DNA of 64,000 nt from Sclerodactyla briareus (taxonomy: Eukaryota > Echinodermata > Holothuroidea > Dendrochirotida > Sclerodactylidae). Of this stretch, positions 13,101-24,000 are shown piece by piece. The stretch is from contig JAODTK010000854.1 in assembly GCA_026419785.1 (NCBI GenBank), positions 1-64,000 on the forward strand. Direction: 5' to 3'. The notes beneath the pieces are model-generated. The model was not told the origin of the DNA. It saw nothing but the letters and a program-made list of their open reading frames with translations, and did no database searches. Within the stretch, counting starts at the first letter, position 1, and each line of letters begins with the position of its first letter. Position numbers and translations under genes: made by a program.

Positions 13101-16100
13101 GGTACCATGCCGGGCCGGCCCACCAAAGGTACGAACATACAAACGATGTTGAGAGAGGAGAAAGGAAAATGTTATTAAACAAGAATGCTCCCATTTGATG
13201 GGAACATGTTACAGAGATGTGAGCGACAAACACATAGGTGATTCGAAACGGTACACCCTGAGATGAGCGGGAGGTTATAAGCCTGGACTAAATTATTGAA
13301 GAAGACATCATTCTGTGGGGCAATAGTCATATGCGAGTTTTAAATCATCAGAATGCGGAGGCGGGCAAATAAAATGTTGCACAATTCAGGGGGACCATCA
13401 GAGTTCAGAGTTTGCCCTGTTGCAAAAATGTTAGTAGTATTTCGTCCTGGGAATTAAATTCAGCATTGATTATTTCGCTCCAACACTGACTAGTGACAGG
13501 ACTTCCCAAAGACATATAGGCTGTACACTGGCGTATGTAATACGGGACTGTTGTGAACGTCGTGCCTTTCGTCCATTCTCATGGTTTTGTAGCACATCGG
13601 TCTGTCCAGCCTCAGGGTTATAATTCCGTCTCGGGGTGGCAAACTCGCCGCCTGTCGTCAATTCCCCGGTGCTGCATGCGCGTTGGTTTTTGTCCAGCTC
13701 CACGTCGCATCTCCCTCTCTGAGGTTAGGGGTCGATCTGCTCTCCGAGGGGTGGTGTTGAAATAATCTGCAAAAAAAAGTAACACAACAGTCAGTTAGAA
13801 AAGATCTTCGTTCAATGTGTTACCGAATCAATTAATAAACAAACCCAAACGCTATAGTTGACACAGAGGTTTCATCAGTTGGGACACATCGGCCGACCTC
13901 AGAGAAATCGCAGTTTGATTTGGAAGGAACATAGTGGTTGAACACCTGCATTCGCTACTTCTAACTATAAACCTAGTAGTTTTCGTTCTTGAAAGACAGA
14001 GATCACTGCGTGTGTTCGCTTATTGGTTAATGATTGAATTTTGTGCCAGCCTGCGTATTGTTTGTTAGGGCATTCCTGTAGCTGATGGCATTTGTAACAG
14101 GGCGGGTGGGGGGCATGAACTGTTCGGATCTTACAGACCGTGGGGACTATTCATGTAAAAGAGCTTAACTACTGCTAATGTTTAATCCGAGACAATCTAC
14201 GCCACTGTTCTGAAGTGTTCATGCCGAGAAATACTGGTGCATTTTGGAACAGGGCGGGTGGTGGGGGCGGCCAATAAAACTATTCCAATATCACAGCACG
14301 TGGGGCTCTTATTTAGGTTTGGATCAGGTTTGGGGGGTGTGATCCGTGCATTCTCACGAGGGTAAAATTCCGGCCGGCCCACCAAAGGTACGAACTACAA
14401 ACGATGGTTGAGAGAGGAGAAAGAAAGGAAAATGTTTATTAAACAAGAATGCTCCCATTTCATGGAAACAGGTTAGAGGAGATGTGACGAAAACACATAG
14501 GAGATTCAAAACGGTTTTACCCCTGAGATGCACGGAGGTATAACGCCTGTACTAAATTATTGATAGACATCTGTGTGGGCAATAGTCTCACGCATAAGCG
14601 GTTTTGAAATCACTCACGATTGTCGGAGGCAAAAATAAAATGTTGTTTGTACTAATTAAGGTGGGACGATCCTACGTTAGATGTCTGTTCAGAGTTTGCC
14701 CTATGTATGCAAAACTGTGTATTAGTATTCGTCCTGGAATTATATTCAGCATTTGACTATTCGTTCCAACCACTGCTATTCACAGCACTTCACGAGACAT
14801 TAGGCTATCTAAACTGAATACACTGGCGTATTAATACGTGGACTGTTCTGGAACGTCTTGGCTCTTCGTCCATTCTCATGGTTGTTAGCCTCATCGTGCC
14901 GTCCAGCCTAGGGATTATAATACGTCCTGGTTTTGTGGCACTCGGCCGCCTGTCCGTCAATCTACCCCGGTGCTGCCCCTGCTGCGTTGTTTTTGTCCAG
15001 CTCCACGTCGCATCTCCCTCTCTGAGGTTAGTTGGTCGATTGCTATCCTGAGGTGTGAATATCTGCAAAAAAGTAACACAACAGTCAAGTTAGAAACTGA
15101 TCTTCGGTTCAAATGTGTTACCGAATCGATTGAAACAAACCCAACCGCTATAGTGACACAGAGATCATGCAGGTGGTACACCAGTTCGGCCGCCTAGAGA
15201 AAGCGCACAGGCTGCTTGGGGGCGAGACAGAGTGGTTGTTTGAACACCTACAGTCGCTATTCTACTATATACCTAGTATTTTCGTTCTTAAAGACAGAGA
15301 TCACTGCGTGGGTTCGCTTATTGGGTAATGATTGAATTTTGTGACAGCCTGCGTATTGTTCTGTTAGGGCATTTCTTAGTAGGCGTTGATGGCATTGGGT
15401 AAAAGGAGGGCGGGGTGGGGGGCATGAAACTGTTCGGATCTTACAGACCGCTGGGGACTTATGCTCATGTAACGAGCTTGTACTAATTGGCTAATGTTTG
15501 AAATCGAGACAATCTACGCACTGGTCTGATCGATCAGGCCGAGAGAAATACTGTTGCATTTTGGAAAAAGGTGGCGGGGGGGGGGGAGGCCAATAAAACT
15601 ATTCAAATCTCAGCCGCTGGGGCTCTATTATGTTTGGATCGAGGTTTGGGGGTAATCCGTGCATTTCTCACGAGGTTGACTATTCCGGCCGGCCCACCCA
15701 AGGTTACGAACATACAAACGATGTTGAGAGAGGAGAAAGGAAAATGTTAGTAAACAAGAATGCTCCCTTTTCATGGGAAAGGTTAGAGAGAGAGGAACAA
15801 ACACATAGGTGATTCGAAACGGTACCCCTGAGATGCACGGAGGTATAACGCCTGTACTAAATTATGAATGAAGCATAAGACATTCTGTGTGGGCAATAGT
15901 CTCACGCATAAGCGGCTTTTGAAATCACTCAGATTGTCGGAGGAGGCAATAAAATGTTGTACTTTGTACTAATTCGGTGGGAAGCATCTACGTGAGATGT
16001 ATGTTCAGAGTTTGCCCTGTTGCAAAAATCGTTTATTAGTATACGTCCTGGAATTCTATCGACATTGACATTCTTCCAACACTGCTATTTCACAGGACTC

Positions 16101-16707
16101 CCGAAGAATACTGGCTATCTAAAACGGAATAAACTGCGTAGTAATCCGTGACCCCTGTTGTGAAACCGTTGTGTCTATTCGTCCATTATCATGCGTGTAG
16201 CCACATCGGTATGTCCAGCCTCCGGGTATAATTCCGTCCTCGGTGTTGGCACTCGCCCGCCGGTCCGTCAGTTCCCCCAGGGTGCTGACTGCTGCGTTGG
16301 TTTTTGTCCAGCTGCACGTCGTAGCTCCGTCTCTGAGGTTAGTTGATCGATCTGCTTCTCCTAGGTGTGAAATCATCTGCAAAAAAACTGCAAACAACAG
16401 TAAGTTAGAGTTAGAAAACTGATATTCTTCAAGTTGTTACCGAAATCATTTAAACAACCAACCGCTGTAGTCGACACAGAGATCATCAGTTTGGTACACC
16501 TTTCGGCCGCCTCAGAGAAATCGCAGTCTGCTTTGGGAAGAACATAGTGGTTGAATACCTCATTCAGTATTCTACTGAATAACCTAATATGTTTGTGCCC
16601 TTAAAAGGACAGTCACTGCGGCCGTTTTAATTGGTTAATGTTGGAATTTCGTGGCAGCCTGCGCATTTATTCTGTTGGGCATTGCCTGTAGGCGTTGATG
16701 GCATTCG
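10188..16707. repeat. Higher-order repeat unit 2 (five monomers a-b-c-d-e)
   Basis: This repeats the monomer order of the preceding unit. Monomer a (10,188) again has the GCGGAGGAG G-run and doubled sub-repeat. Monomer b (11,576) has the same two internal deletions but no SINE. Monomer c (12,716) has the GAT-interrupted G-run. Monomers d (14,094) and e (15,393) have the GGGGGGCATGAAACTG junction. Lengths are about 1,388, 1,140, 1,378, 1,299 and 1,315, matching the length classes of unit 1 apart from its private SINE and deletion. Monomer b of this unit has its own extra local duplication of the ATTCCGGC...ACGAACAT segment near 11,800-11,912. Confidence 0.8.
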
Positions 16708-17743
16708 GAAACCGATGGGGGGGGGGGAGGATTTAAAACTGTTCGGATCTTGGCAGACCGCTGGGGACCTATCATGTTACGAGCTTAATATATATTGGCT
16801 AATTTTGATCCCGAGACAACCTACGTTACTGTTTGATAGGTCATTGCCAAGAAATACTGGTTGCATTTGGAACAAGTGGCGGGGGTGGGGGGACAGACCA
16901 ATAAAAACTTTCAAATATCACAGACCGCTGGGACTCTATTTATGTTTGGATTGAAGTTTGGGGGTACTCCTTACATTTCTCACGACGTACCATTCCGGCC
17001 GGCCCACCCAAGGTAAGAACATACAAACGATGTGAAGGGGAGAAGATAAGAAAAATGTTAGTAAACAAGAATGCTCCCATTTCATGAAAAAAGGTTAGAG
17101 AGATGTGAGAAACAAACACCATAGGTGATTCGAACGGTACCCCTGAGATCCACGGAGGTATAAACGCCTGCCACTAAAATTATTGAATAAGACATCATTC
17201 TGTGTGGGCAATAGTCTCAGGCATGCATTTTTTGAAATCACTCCCGAAGTCGGAGGCAATAAAATGTTGCACTAATTCAGGTGAGACGAATCCAATACGT
17301 TAGATGGCAGGTCAGAAGTTTGCCCTATTGTAAAATGTTTATTCGATTTGACCGTGAATATATTTCAGATTTGTTGACTATCATTCAAACACTTGTATTT
17401 GACAGGACTTCCCAAAGACATATAGGCTATCTGAACTGCACACACTGGCGTATGTAATACGTGAACTGTTTGTGAACGTCATGCCTATTCGTCCCTTCTC
17501 AGGGTGTAGCCACATCGATCTGTCCAGCCCCAAGGTTTAGTTCCGTCCTCGTTGTGCATTCGCCAGCCTGCAATCATTTTCCCCAGTGCTGCCTGCTGCG
17601 TTGGTTTTTGTCTAGCTCCACGTCGTAGCTCCGTCTATGAGGTCAGTTGATCGATCGGCTCTCCTAAGTGTGAAATGATCTGCAAAAACTAACACAAACT
17701 TAAGTTAAAAACTGATCTTCGTTCAATATGTTGTACCGAAAAC

Positions 17744-18965
17744 AGTAGATAGAGTTCATGTAACTCATATGGGAACACACATACCAAGTATGAGGTTCAT
17801 CCCATCCAGGTGGGATTGAGTTATCGGGTATGCCCACCCTTGAAAACCACATCATGCTAAACACAGTAGGCAGCGAGAGGGGTCGAAGGTGTATTCTAGA
17901 GAGTATTCACCGCAGGCATACCCCCACAAAAGGTGGGGAGGGAGGGTTGGGGTAGGCATGGGGGCACATGGGGGGAGGGGGTAGTGCATGGGGGGCACAC
18001 CCACATCCAACCCCAGTGGTTAAAATATGTTAGGTCACAGAGGAAGTGACCACCATATTCACAAATTATAGCTACGAAGGTGTCTCTGTCATTGCCTGCC
18101 ACCACAGTGCAGACGTACCTCAGTCTTGGAAGTCAAAGCATTTCCTGGAATACAACGTGTTCTCCCACTTCTGTATCCACCTGTCCGATTATCTGCCTAA
18201 GACGGACTGACTCTGAAACAAATCCCCATCCTGGCTTAGCCAGGAGGAGGAAATCCTGAAATTTGGGTTAGCGATCTTATCAAGAGTATAGGAGGAACCC
18301 TATGGTGGTTGGGGAAGAAAATAGTGAAATTTGTCAGACGCTAGTGTCTCAATAATGAGTGGTACAACCTTCTTGCTTGTCAGAAAGGGTAAAAGGAATC
18401 ACTAAGCCTTTGGTTTCTGGTTCTATTTCTGACCACAAATAATCCCCACCTCCACCAAAAAACAGTAGGGTCCTGTCCTCCCCATGAGACAGCTACATAC
18501 AAATTTGACTCGATCGGACCAATCATTCTTGACTTTCGTGTGCACAAGGTGTTCAATTTTGACCTCTGGTGACCGCAAGGACCTTGGACCCAATAGACCA
18601 TATAGGGTTCATGTACTCATCATTGGATTAATACACTACCAAGGTGAGCGTCATCTAATCCAGGTGGGGTTGTAGGATCGGTTCATCAAGCCAAAATTCC
18701 AAATTATTGACTTTTTAATTTTTTTAATTTTTTTAATTTTTTTATTTTTTTCCAAAAAAAAAGATTTCATGTACTCATGATGAGGAAGCTACACACCTAA
18801 ATTGAACCCGATCAGACCCACCATCTGGATATCTTGGTGACCTCAGATGGCCTCTGACATGACCCCAAAACAATTAGGGTCATGTATCATCATGGGGAAC
18901 AAACACCCATACAGAGGATGGCTTCATCCATCCAGGTGGGGTCGAGTCACGTGTTCACAAGCCAG
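17744..18965. repeat. Interspersed-repeat debris flanking the satellite
   Basis: After the satellite stops, related sequences recur. One is a TTCATGTACTCATCATGG...ATCCAGGTGGGGTTGAG word at about 17,755-17,830, 18,605-18,680 and 18,877-18,955. The other is a paired AGCTACA-AC...TTGA-C-CGATC-GACC segment at 18,491 and 18,787 (spacing about 296). The wording, with GACCTCTGGTGACC and TGACCCCAAAACAA, resembles a dispersed family common in marine invertebrates; that is from memory, not a search. A related scrap lies near 39,720-39,790. No gene is visible. Confidence 0.6.
18711..18752. repeat. (TTTTTTAA)n-type simple repeat
   Basis: Four to five units of T6-8 followed by AA, ending in a T run, in the middle of the flanking interspersed repeats. 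Confidence 0.85.
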
Positions 18966-19664
18966 CGACATACCCACACGTACACAACGCATGACTGCAT
19001 AGACTCTGACTTCGTCAAGGAATCAAAAATGTGAAAATAAATGTTTGGACATTTTCGATTGTGAACACGATGAAATCGACCCACTGGTGAAAATGTAAGC
19101 AATACACTTGGTATGTATGTATCCCATGATGAGTAAATGAAGCCCTTTGTTTGGGGTCAGGTCAGAGAATATCTGAGGGGTCACAATGCGGTAATTATCA
19201 ACACAGTCGTGTGAGGTGCATTGAAAGCACCGCCTACAATAAATGTTAGGGAGGTTCACCGTACGGATACTGGTTACCGGGATCTTATGTTGCTGCAATT
19301 GGGCTAGAAGATCTACTCGGTTGTATAGTAGATATTAGGGATGTGGGTTACCCATATAAAGAGGATGAATACTTTTGTTTTTGGCACATGGTCAAAGGTC
19401 GTTCAATGTCAAAAAGGGCAAAATTCAGAAGTTTTTCTGGCGCAGATAGTGGAAGGTACAAAAATAGGCTTGCGGAGGGCAGATATGAAAGGGACGGGTT
19501 TATTTGGCATGGGGGCAGCGTCATGAGACGACCAACCTCAACCAAGATCTGAAGACGTAAGCGAATCTGCATTGAGTGACCAGATAAGGAGGGTGAAGAA
19601 TCGTGCCGTTACTGGTATTTAGGTTCAGTTCATTGTCAAGGTAAGAGAAGTAATTCATGCAGGC

Positions 19665-19822
19665 GAGGGGGGTATATCCATGCACTAAGGGGTATATCCC
19701 TATAAGCCAGGGGTATATCAAGACGCCAGGGGGTCATATCAACGCAGCCTGGGGATATCCATGCAGCCAGTATATATCCACACAGCCAGAGGCGTAATCC
19801 ACGCAGCTAGGAGGATATATTT
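19665..19822. repeat. Minisatellite, unit about 20 bp
   Basis: About seven degenerate copies of GGGGTATATCCACGCAGCCA, starting near 19,667, 19,689, 19,709, 19,730, 19,751, 19,770 and 19,789. The core TATATCCA and GCAGCCA halves are kept in most copies. Confidence 0.85.
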
Positions 19823-20700
19823 CCACTGGTTTAGGGAGTGAGGCTTCAGATCGTTTGAGCCATTTCGGGAAGACGGGCAGTCGATTTTTCCATTCCAAGA
19901 AGATTCCCCCCAAATTTGCTACATTACTTTCATGTTGGGAGAGGGGGCATCAGTATTTACACAGCGGCACGTGTCCACCTCCCTCCTGGTGACAATCACT
20001 GCGCAGATATCCCCAACATCAGGACAGAAATTTCAACATATTCCATGCACTGCCTAATACTAGATCATATATCACATTAAATGAAACACTTGGATTAACA
20101 AAACCGAATCTCAAAAATTATATCATTAACCGGGATCGGCTACCGACATAGAAATATAGTAAGCCCTATGCACGCGAAGTAATTAATATTAGAATGAATG
20201 AACCAAACCAACCTTTAAGACTACTAGATGATTCACTTTCACTGGAACTCCTTTTGTCACCGCGAATTGACCTTCACGACTTTGAAATGGCCCACAATTG
20301 GCTCGAAACTTCTTCAATTTGATACGTGAACATTCACAAATAGGAAAAACTATGGCCTATGTTCCTAGGCCTGATTCTTCAACCTGCTCAATCAAGAACC
20401 AAAACGTAGGCCCTACATGCTTTTCTCGCGCTAACTCTGGCTGAACAAGAACACACACAGCGTGTAGTAATTGGTGCAAATCCGAACCGAAGCCCATCCA
20501 CTATTACGTACGTCACTACTAAATCCTGAATGCAGAACTGTGCAAGAAGATTAAAAGCACGGTAACAAAGTATTCCGAATAAATCCGCTAAGTCGCCTCC
20601 GCGCTCTGCATAATAATCTGACACTTACTATATATTCCCTCAATGGTGCAACAAATCCTACTATTATGTTCAATGGAGGTGACTATTACTCGTACACCAT
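19823..20700. other. Non-coding stretch
   Basis: No gene or repeat recognised. It contains short A/T-rich tracts and stop-rich frames. One 78-codon minus-strand frame at 20,388-20,624 has no splice signals or domain pattern. Confidence 0.5.
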
Positions 20701-20703
20701 TCT

Positions 20704-20946
20704 TTATGACAAGAGGTCCATGTACTCATGGAAGGAAGGTAAGCTCCCTATTATCATATCATCGTACTGTTCTTTTTCTGTACCTTTCAAGATAGCATAA
20801 GAAGTAGAATCGGCTGGCTCCTCGGGCAGTGGCATATGGTACGTATCCATGGTTCCGTGCCATGGGTGGTGGTTTTCCGAACTTATGTGAGCGGAACGCA
20901 ACCCTGTTAGTTTGCGTGATGTTTTCTTGAGCTTCCGGGCGTATTT
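20704..20946 (-). CDS. Candidate 3' terminal exon: tyrosine-rich cytoplasmic tail
   Basis: This minus-strand frame is open from 20,946 down to a TAA at 20,706-20,704, with an upstream in-frame TAA at 20,949-20,947, so the exon must begin between. It starts with a basic stretch (KYARKLKKTSRK) of the kind that follows a membrane segment. Four tyrosine motifs follow within about 50 residues: YHMP, SYAIL, YDDM and EYMDLL just before the stop. YxxM is the known PI3-kinase SH2-binding pattern and YxxP a Crk-type pattern; TSYAIL resembles an immune-receptor switch motif. I infer the C-terminal tail of a single-pass receptor or adaptor. I found neither the membrane exon nor a strong acceptor, so this could be a chance frame. 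Confidence 0.4.
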   Translation of the reverse strand, partial: KYARKLKKTSRKLTGLRSAHISSENHHPWHGTMDTYHMPLPEEPADSTSYAILKGTEKEQYDDMIIGSLPSFHEYMDLLS

Positions 20947-21654
20947 TTAAAATCTATGGCGAATCCCTCCTGTTCCGCGCTGACAATATATTTGCCAGTC
21001 ACGACTGTAACGCGTTTTGGCCGCATATAAACCTGATTGAACGATGACCCTGCAGGGCTGAATTGCCATTGTTTTTATTGGATTACCTTGGCTCAAAATT
21101 AAACAAAACAACGCTAACCTAATGTAAATTTAACCAAGTACCCCTGTTCTCGCGCTTCATCAGGTTTCAATTTAAACAACAGAGTTTTTTCACTTTTCAT
21201 AACGGCATAGGCCTACGATGCGTACCCTCAGCATAGGCTAAGGTGCTCTGCTATTGGCAAAAACCAAATCGGTAAGAATTCGTATTGCATGACTAGTCAG
21301 AACCCACAATGGTACCGCGCGCATATTTGGTTCTTTTTTCCTTTGGGGGGGGGGGGGGGGACAACTTATTTTGTTGTGTGAACATTTCCTTTTTATGGAA
21401 AGTGTTCATTTGTTAGTCCGGTACTTACTGTTTCGCGACTAGGAATAAACATAAATCTACCATCCACACGTGATACTTACGTGAACCAATCCAGGACCTA
21501 TTTTGACCAAACGCTCGGTGAGCGATTATACGTACTCAACAATTCACGGGACGCTATTATTAGCCCGTTTGGGCATATGGAACCCGTTTGGGGAGGGCTA
21601 TGGTCAATTTGCATGTATAATGTGCATGAAAAATGGTTTTAGTTGATGCGGACA
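20947..21654. other. Non-coding stretch with a poly(G) run
   Basis: No gene recognised. A run of about 18 G lies at 21,343-21,360. The frames are short and broken. Confidence 0.5.
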
Positions 21655-21785
21655 CGCATTGTATGTGTTTGTGAGGGTGGGGGGTGGTGGGGCGTATTTG
21701 TGATTGTGTATGTCTGTGTGTGAATGTGTGTTCTGACTGCCTGTGTTCTGTTGTTGTGATCACACACATACACACACTTGTTTGT
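21655..21785. repeat. GT-rich tract with complementary CA end
   Basis: A long G/T-rich stretch including TGTGTGTGAATGTGTG is followed by CACACACATACACACA at about 21,761-21,777, so the two ends could pair as an imperfect hairpin. Confidence 0.65.
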
Positions 21786-21858
21786 GTAACTCACGCTAGC
21801 TGAAGGACTCATGCACCACATATTTGCCCTAATAATAACAGATAACGATTAGTTATAA

Positions 21859-22192
21859 GCTCTAACTGAATCGCAACGGATAAGTTGGGATTTCTTTTTT
21901 GAGCGCGACTGTTCCTTGTTTGTGTCAATCAACACAAAAGGGAAGACTTACAAATGTGCCTGGAAAAGATGGGTTCCCGAAGGGTTCACAGATGACATCA
22001 CTGATTATAGTATTGTACACAGGTAACCCCAACAGGCCTTCCAGTCCGACGGCTCTCCATGAGAAGAGGGCAAGTTTTTTAGTGTGAACCTCGGCCCGCT
22101 AAGGTTGGGCGAGACGAGTGCCGGAGAAGTTGCCGACGCTCCTAACTGGCGAGGATTCTGGCAAAAGTGGTTCACCACTGATCCGTCGGGAG
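21859..22192 (+). CDS. Candidate pair of exons with a 60-bp intron
   Basis: A frame open from 21,859 runs to a donor-like AG|GTAACC at 22,022/22,023 and includes CAWKRWVPEGFTDDITDYS. An acceptor TTTTTTAG ends at 22,082. The second segment, 22,083-22,192, includes APNWRGFWQKWFTTDPSG and ends at a donor GGGAG|GTAAAG. The phases agree: the first segment ends with two bases of a codon and the second supplies the third. The WxxWF...DPSG pattern loosely recalls the WxxW domain of mucins and CILP, but too little is present to assign it. The intron is very short for an animal and the next exon was not found, so the call is tentative. Confidence 0.3.
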
Positions 22193-22261
22193 GTAAAGTC
22201 GCTCTGCTGCATGGCCACTGATTGCTAGCGAGATTCAACTGAAATTTCAATGCGTAAGAGT

Positions 22262-22620
22262 GGAAGGCGTGAGGGGGGGGGGGGGGGAAGGGGGAAGGGG
22301 GCGTAATTAATTTCACAATATTTTTGCAGAATGAATTCGTCGCTTGCGTATCTTCACCGTTTCCTTTTCGATTGCGTTGGGAAACAACGGGCGATGGGGG
22401 ATTTTTTTTTCTAGAGGGAGATGTCTTGGGGGAGTCTCTGCTGGGGGAGGTCCGCCGGGTGGGAGAAATTTGTCCTATGGGAAATTTTTTCGTTGTCCCG
22501 TTGGTATATTTCCGTCCTGGTGGGATATTTCTTAGGGGAGATCGTCCCTAGAGGGCTGTCCGGTGAGCGATGCCTAGTTGCTGGGAGGGGGGGCGGGGGG
22601 ATTGTCATGTACCCATCGTG
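22262..22620. repeat. G-rich tract and degenerate minisatellite
   Basis: A run of G near 22,272-22,287 is followed by degenerate repeats of a GTCCTGGTGGGA-ATTTGTCCTA-GGGGA type spaced about 20 bp apart from roughly 22,420 to 22,560, ending in GGGAGGGGGGGCGGGGGG. The frames across it exist only because the repeat lacks stops. Confidence 0.5.
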
Positions 22621-24000
22621 TATAAGCTCCCAACTCACTGGAGGGCGCTATAACAAGCGGTTGATATATTCGTCAAGATATCAACATCCACAACCATGTG
22701 TTTTTGTACATTGAGGCAATGCCTTCCCGCACCACCATTATTCCGTCGGAATGAACAGAACCCCATTTCTGTGTGGGGGGGTTTTGGGGGGCACAAGTGC
22801 GAACGACGTGTCAAAATTTTCAGTGTAATGACCTATTCTCTCATTTTGAGGATGTTTTTTCACAACCCGCGTCTATCCCGAGTCACGAACACTTTATTCC
22901 ATCCGACATTTGCGTATATTTCCTGAGGGAAAGGGTTGCTATAGTAGGTGACAGTACAGCAGGAGTGCTAGGTGTTCCAAAAGGTGGGAATAACCTGATC
23001 TTTACATTTCTCTTGGGCTCAATCATTTCTACCACTCTTCTATAGGCTACCCCCCCCCCCCACCCCCAACATCACATTGTATTTTGTCCGGTTGTCCGGT
23101 TTCTGGAAGATGGGGAATCTTCATCAGGATGGGCAAAGTGCGAGTGAGTGTCGAATGTGGGACATGACTGTACTTTTTCATTTATTGACCACCCCCCCCT
23201 TTCTGATTTTCCAGCATCAAAACTAGAGTGTGATGCAAGTTTTATAATAACATGTAATATTACGTGCTGGGGGGTCACGGATTTGGAAGGAACGTAGTAT
23301 GGCACTTCTTGCACTTGCCCTGTGTTGGATTAGGGTACATCATAACTCCATGATCCAAAAAAACACAGGTTTCATAGCAAGGATGAGAAAATACATAGGG
23401 CAGATCACATCCCAGTCTCGTTTATTCCATCATAGAATCTATATCAGGCGATTCCATGATTTTTCAGTAATACATGACGGAAGGACGGCTCCCAATACCG
23501 GTCATTTATCGAGGGGATTGCCCACGGAGGCCAAATAACGGGGATACTGCCGGGGAAGAGCGCCCTCTTGTGTATATTTCGAAGATGGGATTGCGCAACA
23601 AGACTTGCGAAAAACACCGATTCGCATAGCCCAGTGGAATGCTTGATCAATGAAATGGTAAAACAGCGGTATTTGTGACTTTGGCAGAGTGAAGACTTGG
23701 ATCTGCTCGATAATCACTGAATTCTGGCTCAAAGGAACTGGATTCCGACAATTGTATAATCGCCGACATTAACTTCACTCTACAGGATATGACGTATGCA
23801 CAATCTAGACTATTAGGACAAGGTGGTGGTATTTGCATCATATACCGATTCCTCTACTGCGGAGCTCCTTCTGAATTCCTAGAAGAGTTTCCTCATCGAA
23901 AAACTCTGGATTCGACCCTTTGAAATCTCAGTCTTTCCATTGCTATAATATGCGTGGACAGACCACCAACCATACTCGGAGAACAAACTCACCCGGAATA
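22621..24000. other. Non-coding stretch
   Basis: No gene recognised. A poly(C) run lies at about 23,047-23,065. Several 60-80 codon frames on both strands overlap each other and show no domain or splice pattern. Confidence 0.45.

Larger units (their letters stand above)
1..17743. repeat. Long tandem satellite array, monomer about 1.0-1.4 kb
   Basis: A set of landmarks recurs in the same order about every 1.0-1.4 kb. They are a G-run after GGAACAGATGGCGGGG, then GAATTCCGAGACAACC, GGCCGGCCCACC, GTGAGCGACAAACACATAGG, GGTGGGACGCATCCTACG, GTAGCCACATCGGTCTGTCC and CTCCACGTCGTAGCTCCGTC. Taking the G-run as the monomer start, monomers begin near 1,259, 2,523, 3,790, 5,138, 6,545, 7,927, 9,174, 10,188, 11,576, 12,716, 14,094, 15,393 and 16,708, and a partial one lies at 1-1,258. 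The array enters from the left edge and stops mid-monomer near 17,743. No reading frame is conserved between copies, and I see no 5S, snRNA or histone gene in the monomer. Monomers differ by many one-base gaps and homopolymer changes. A centromeric, pericentromeric or subtelomeric satellite is a reasonable guess, not shown. Confidence 0.95.

Noticed and set aside
3790-16707. CRISPR array or rDNA/5S/snRNA tandem
   Set aside because: Units are over 1 kb without short repeat-spacer alternation, and no 5S, U1, U2 or U6 core words were found in the monomer.
1-17740. Dozens of 60-160 codon frames in the satellite, on both strands
   Set aside because: They shift or stop at different places in each monomer and no frame is conserved between copies. 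They are chance frames in tandem DNA.
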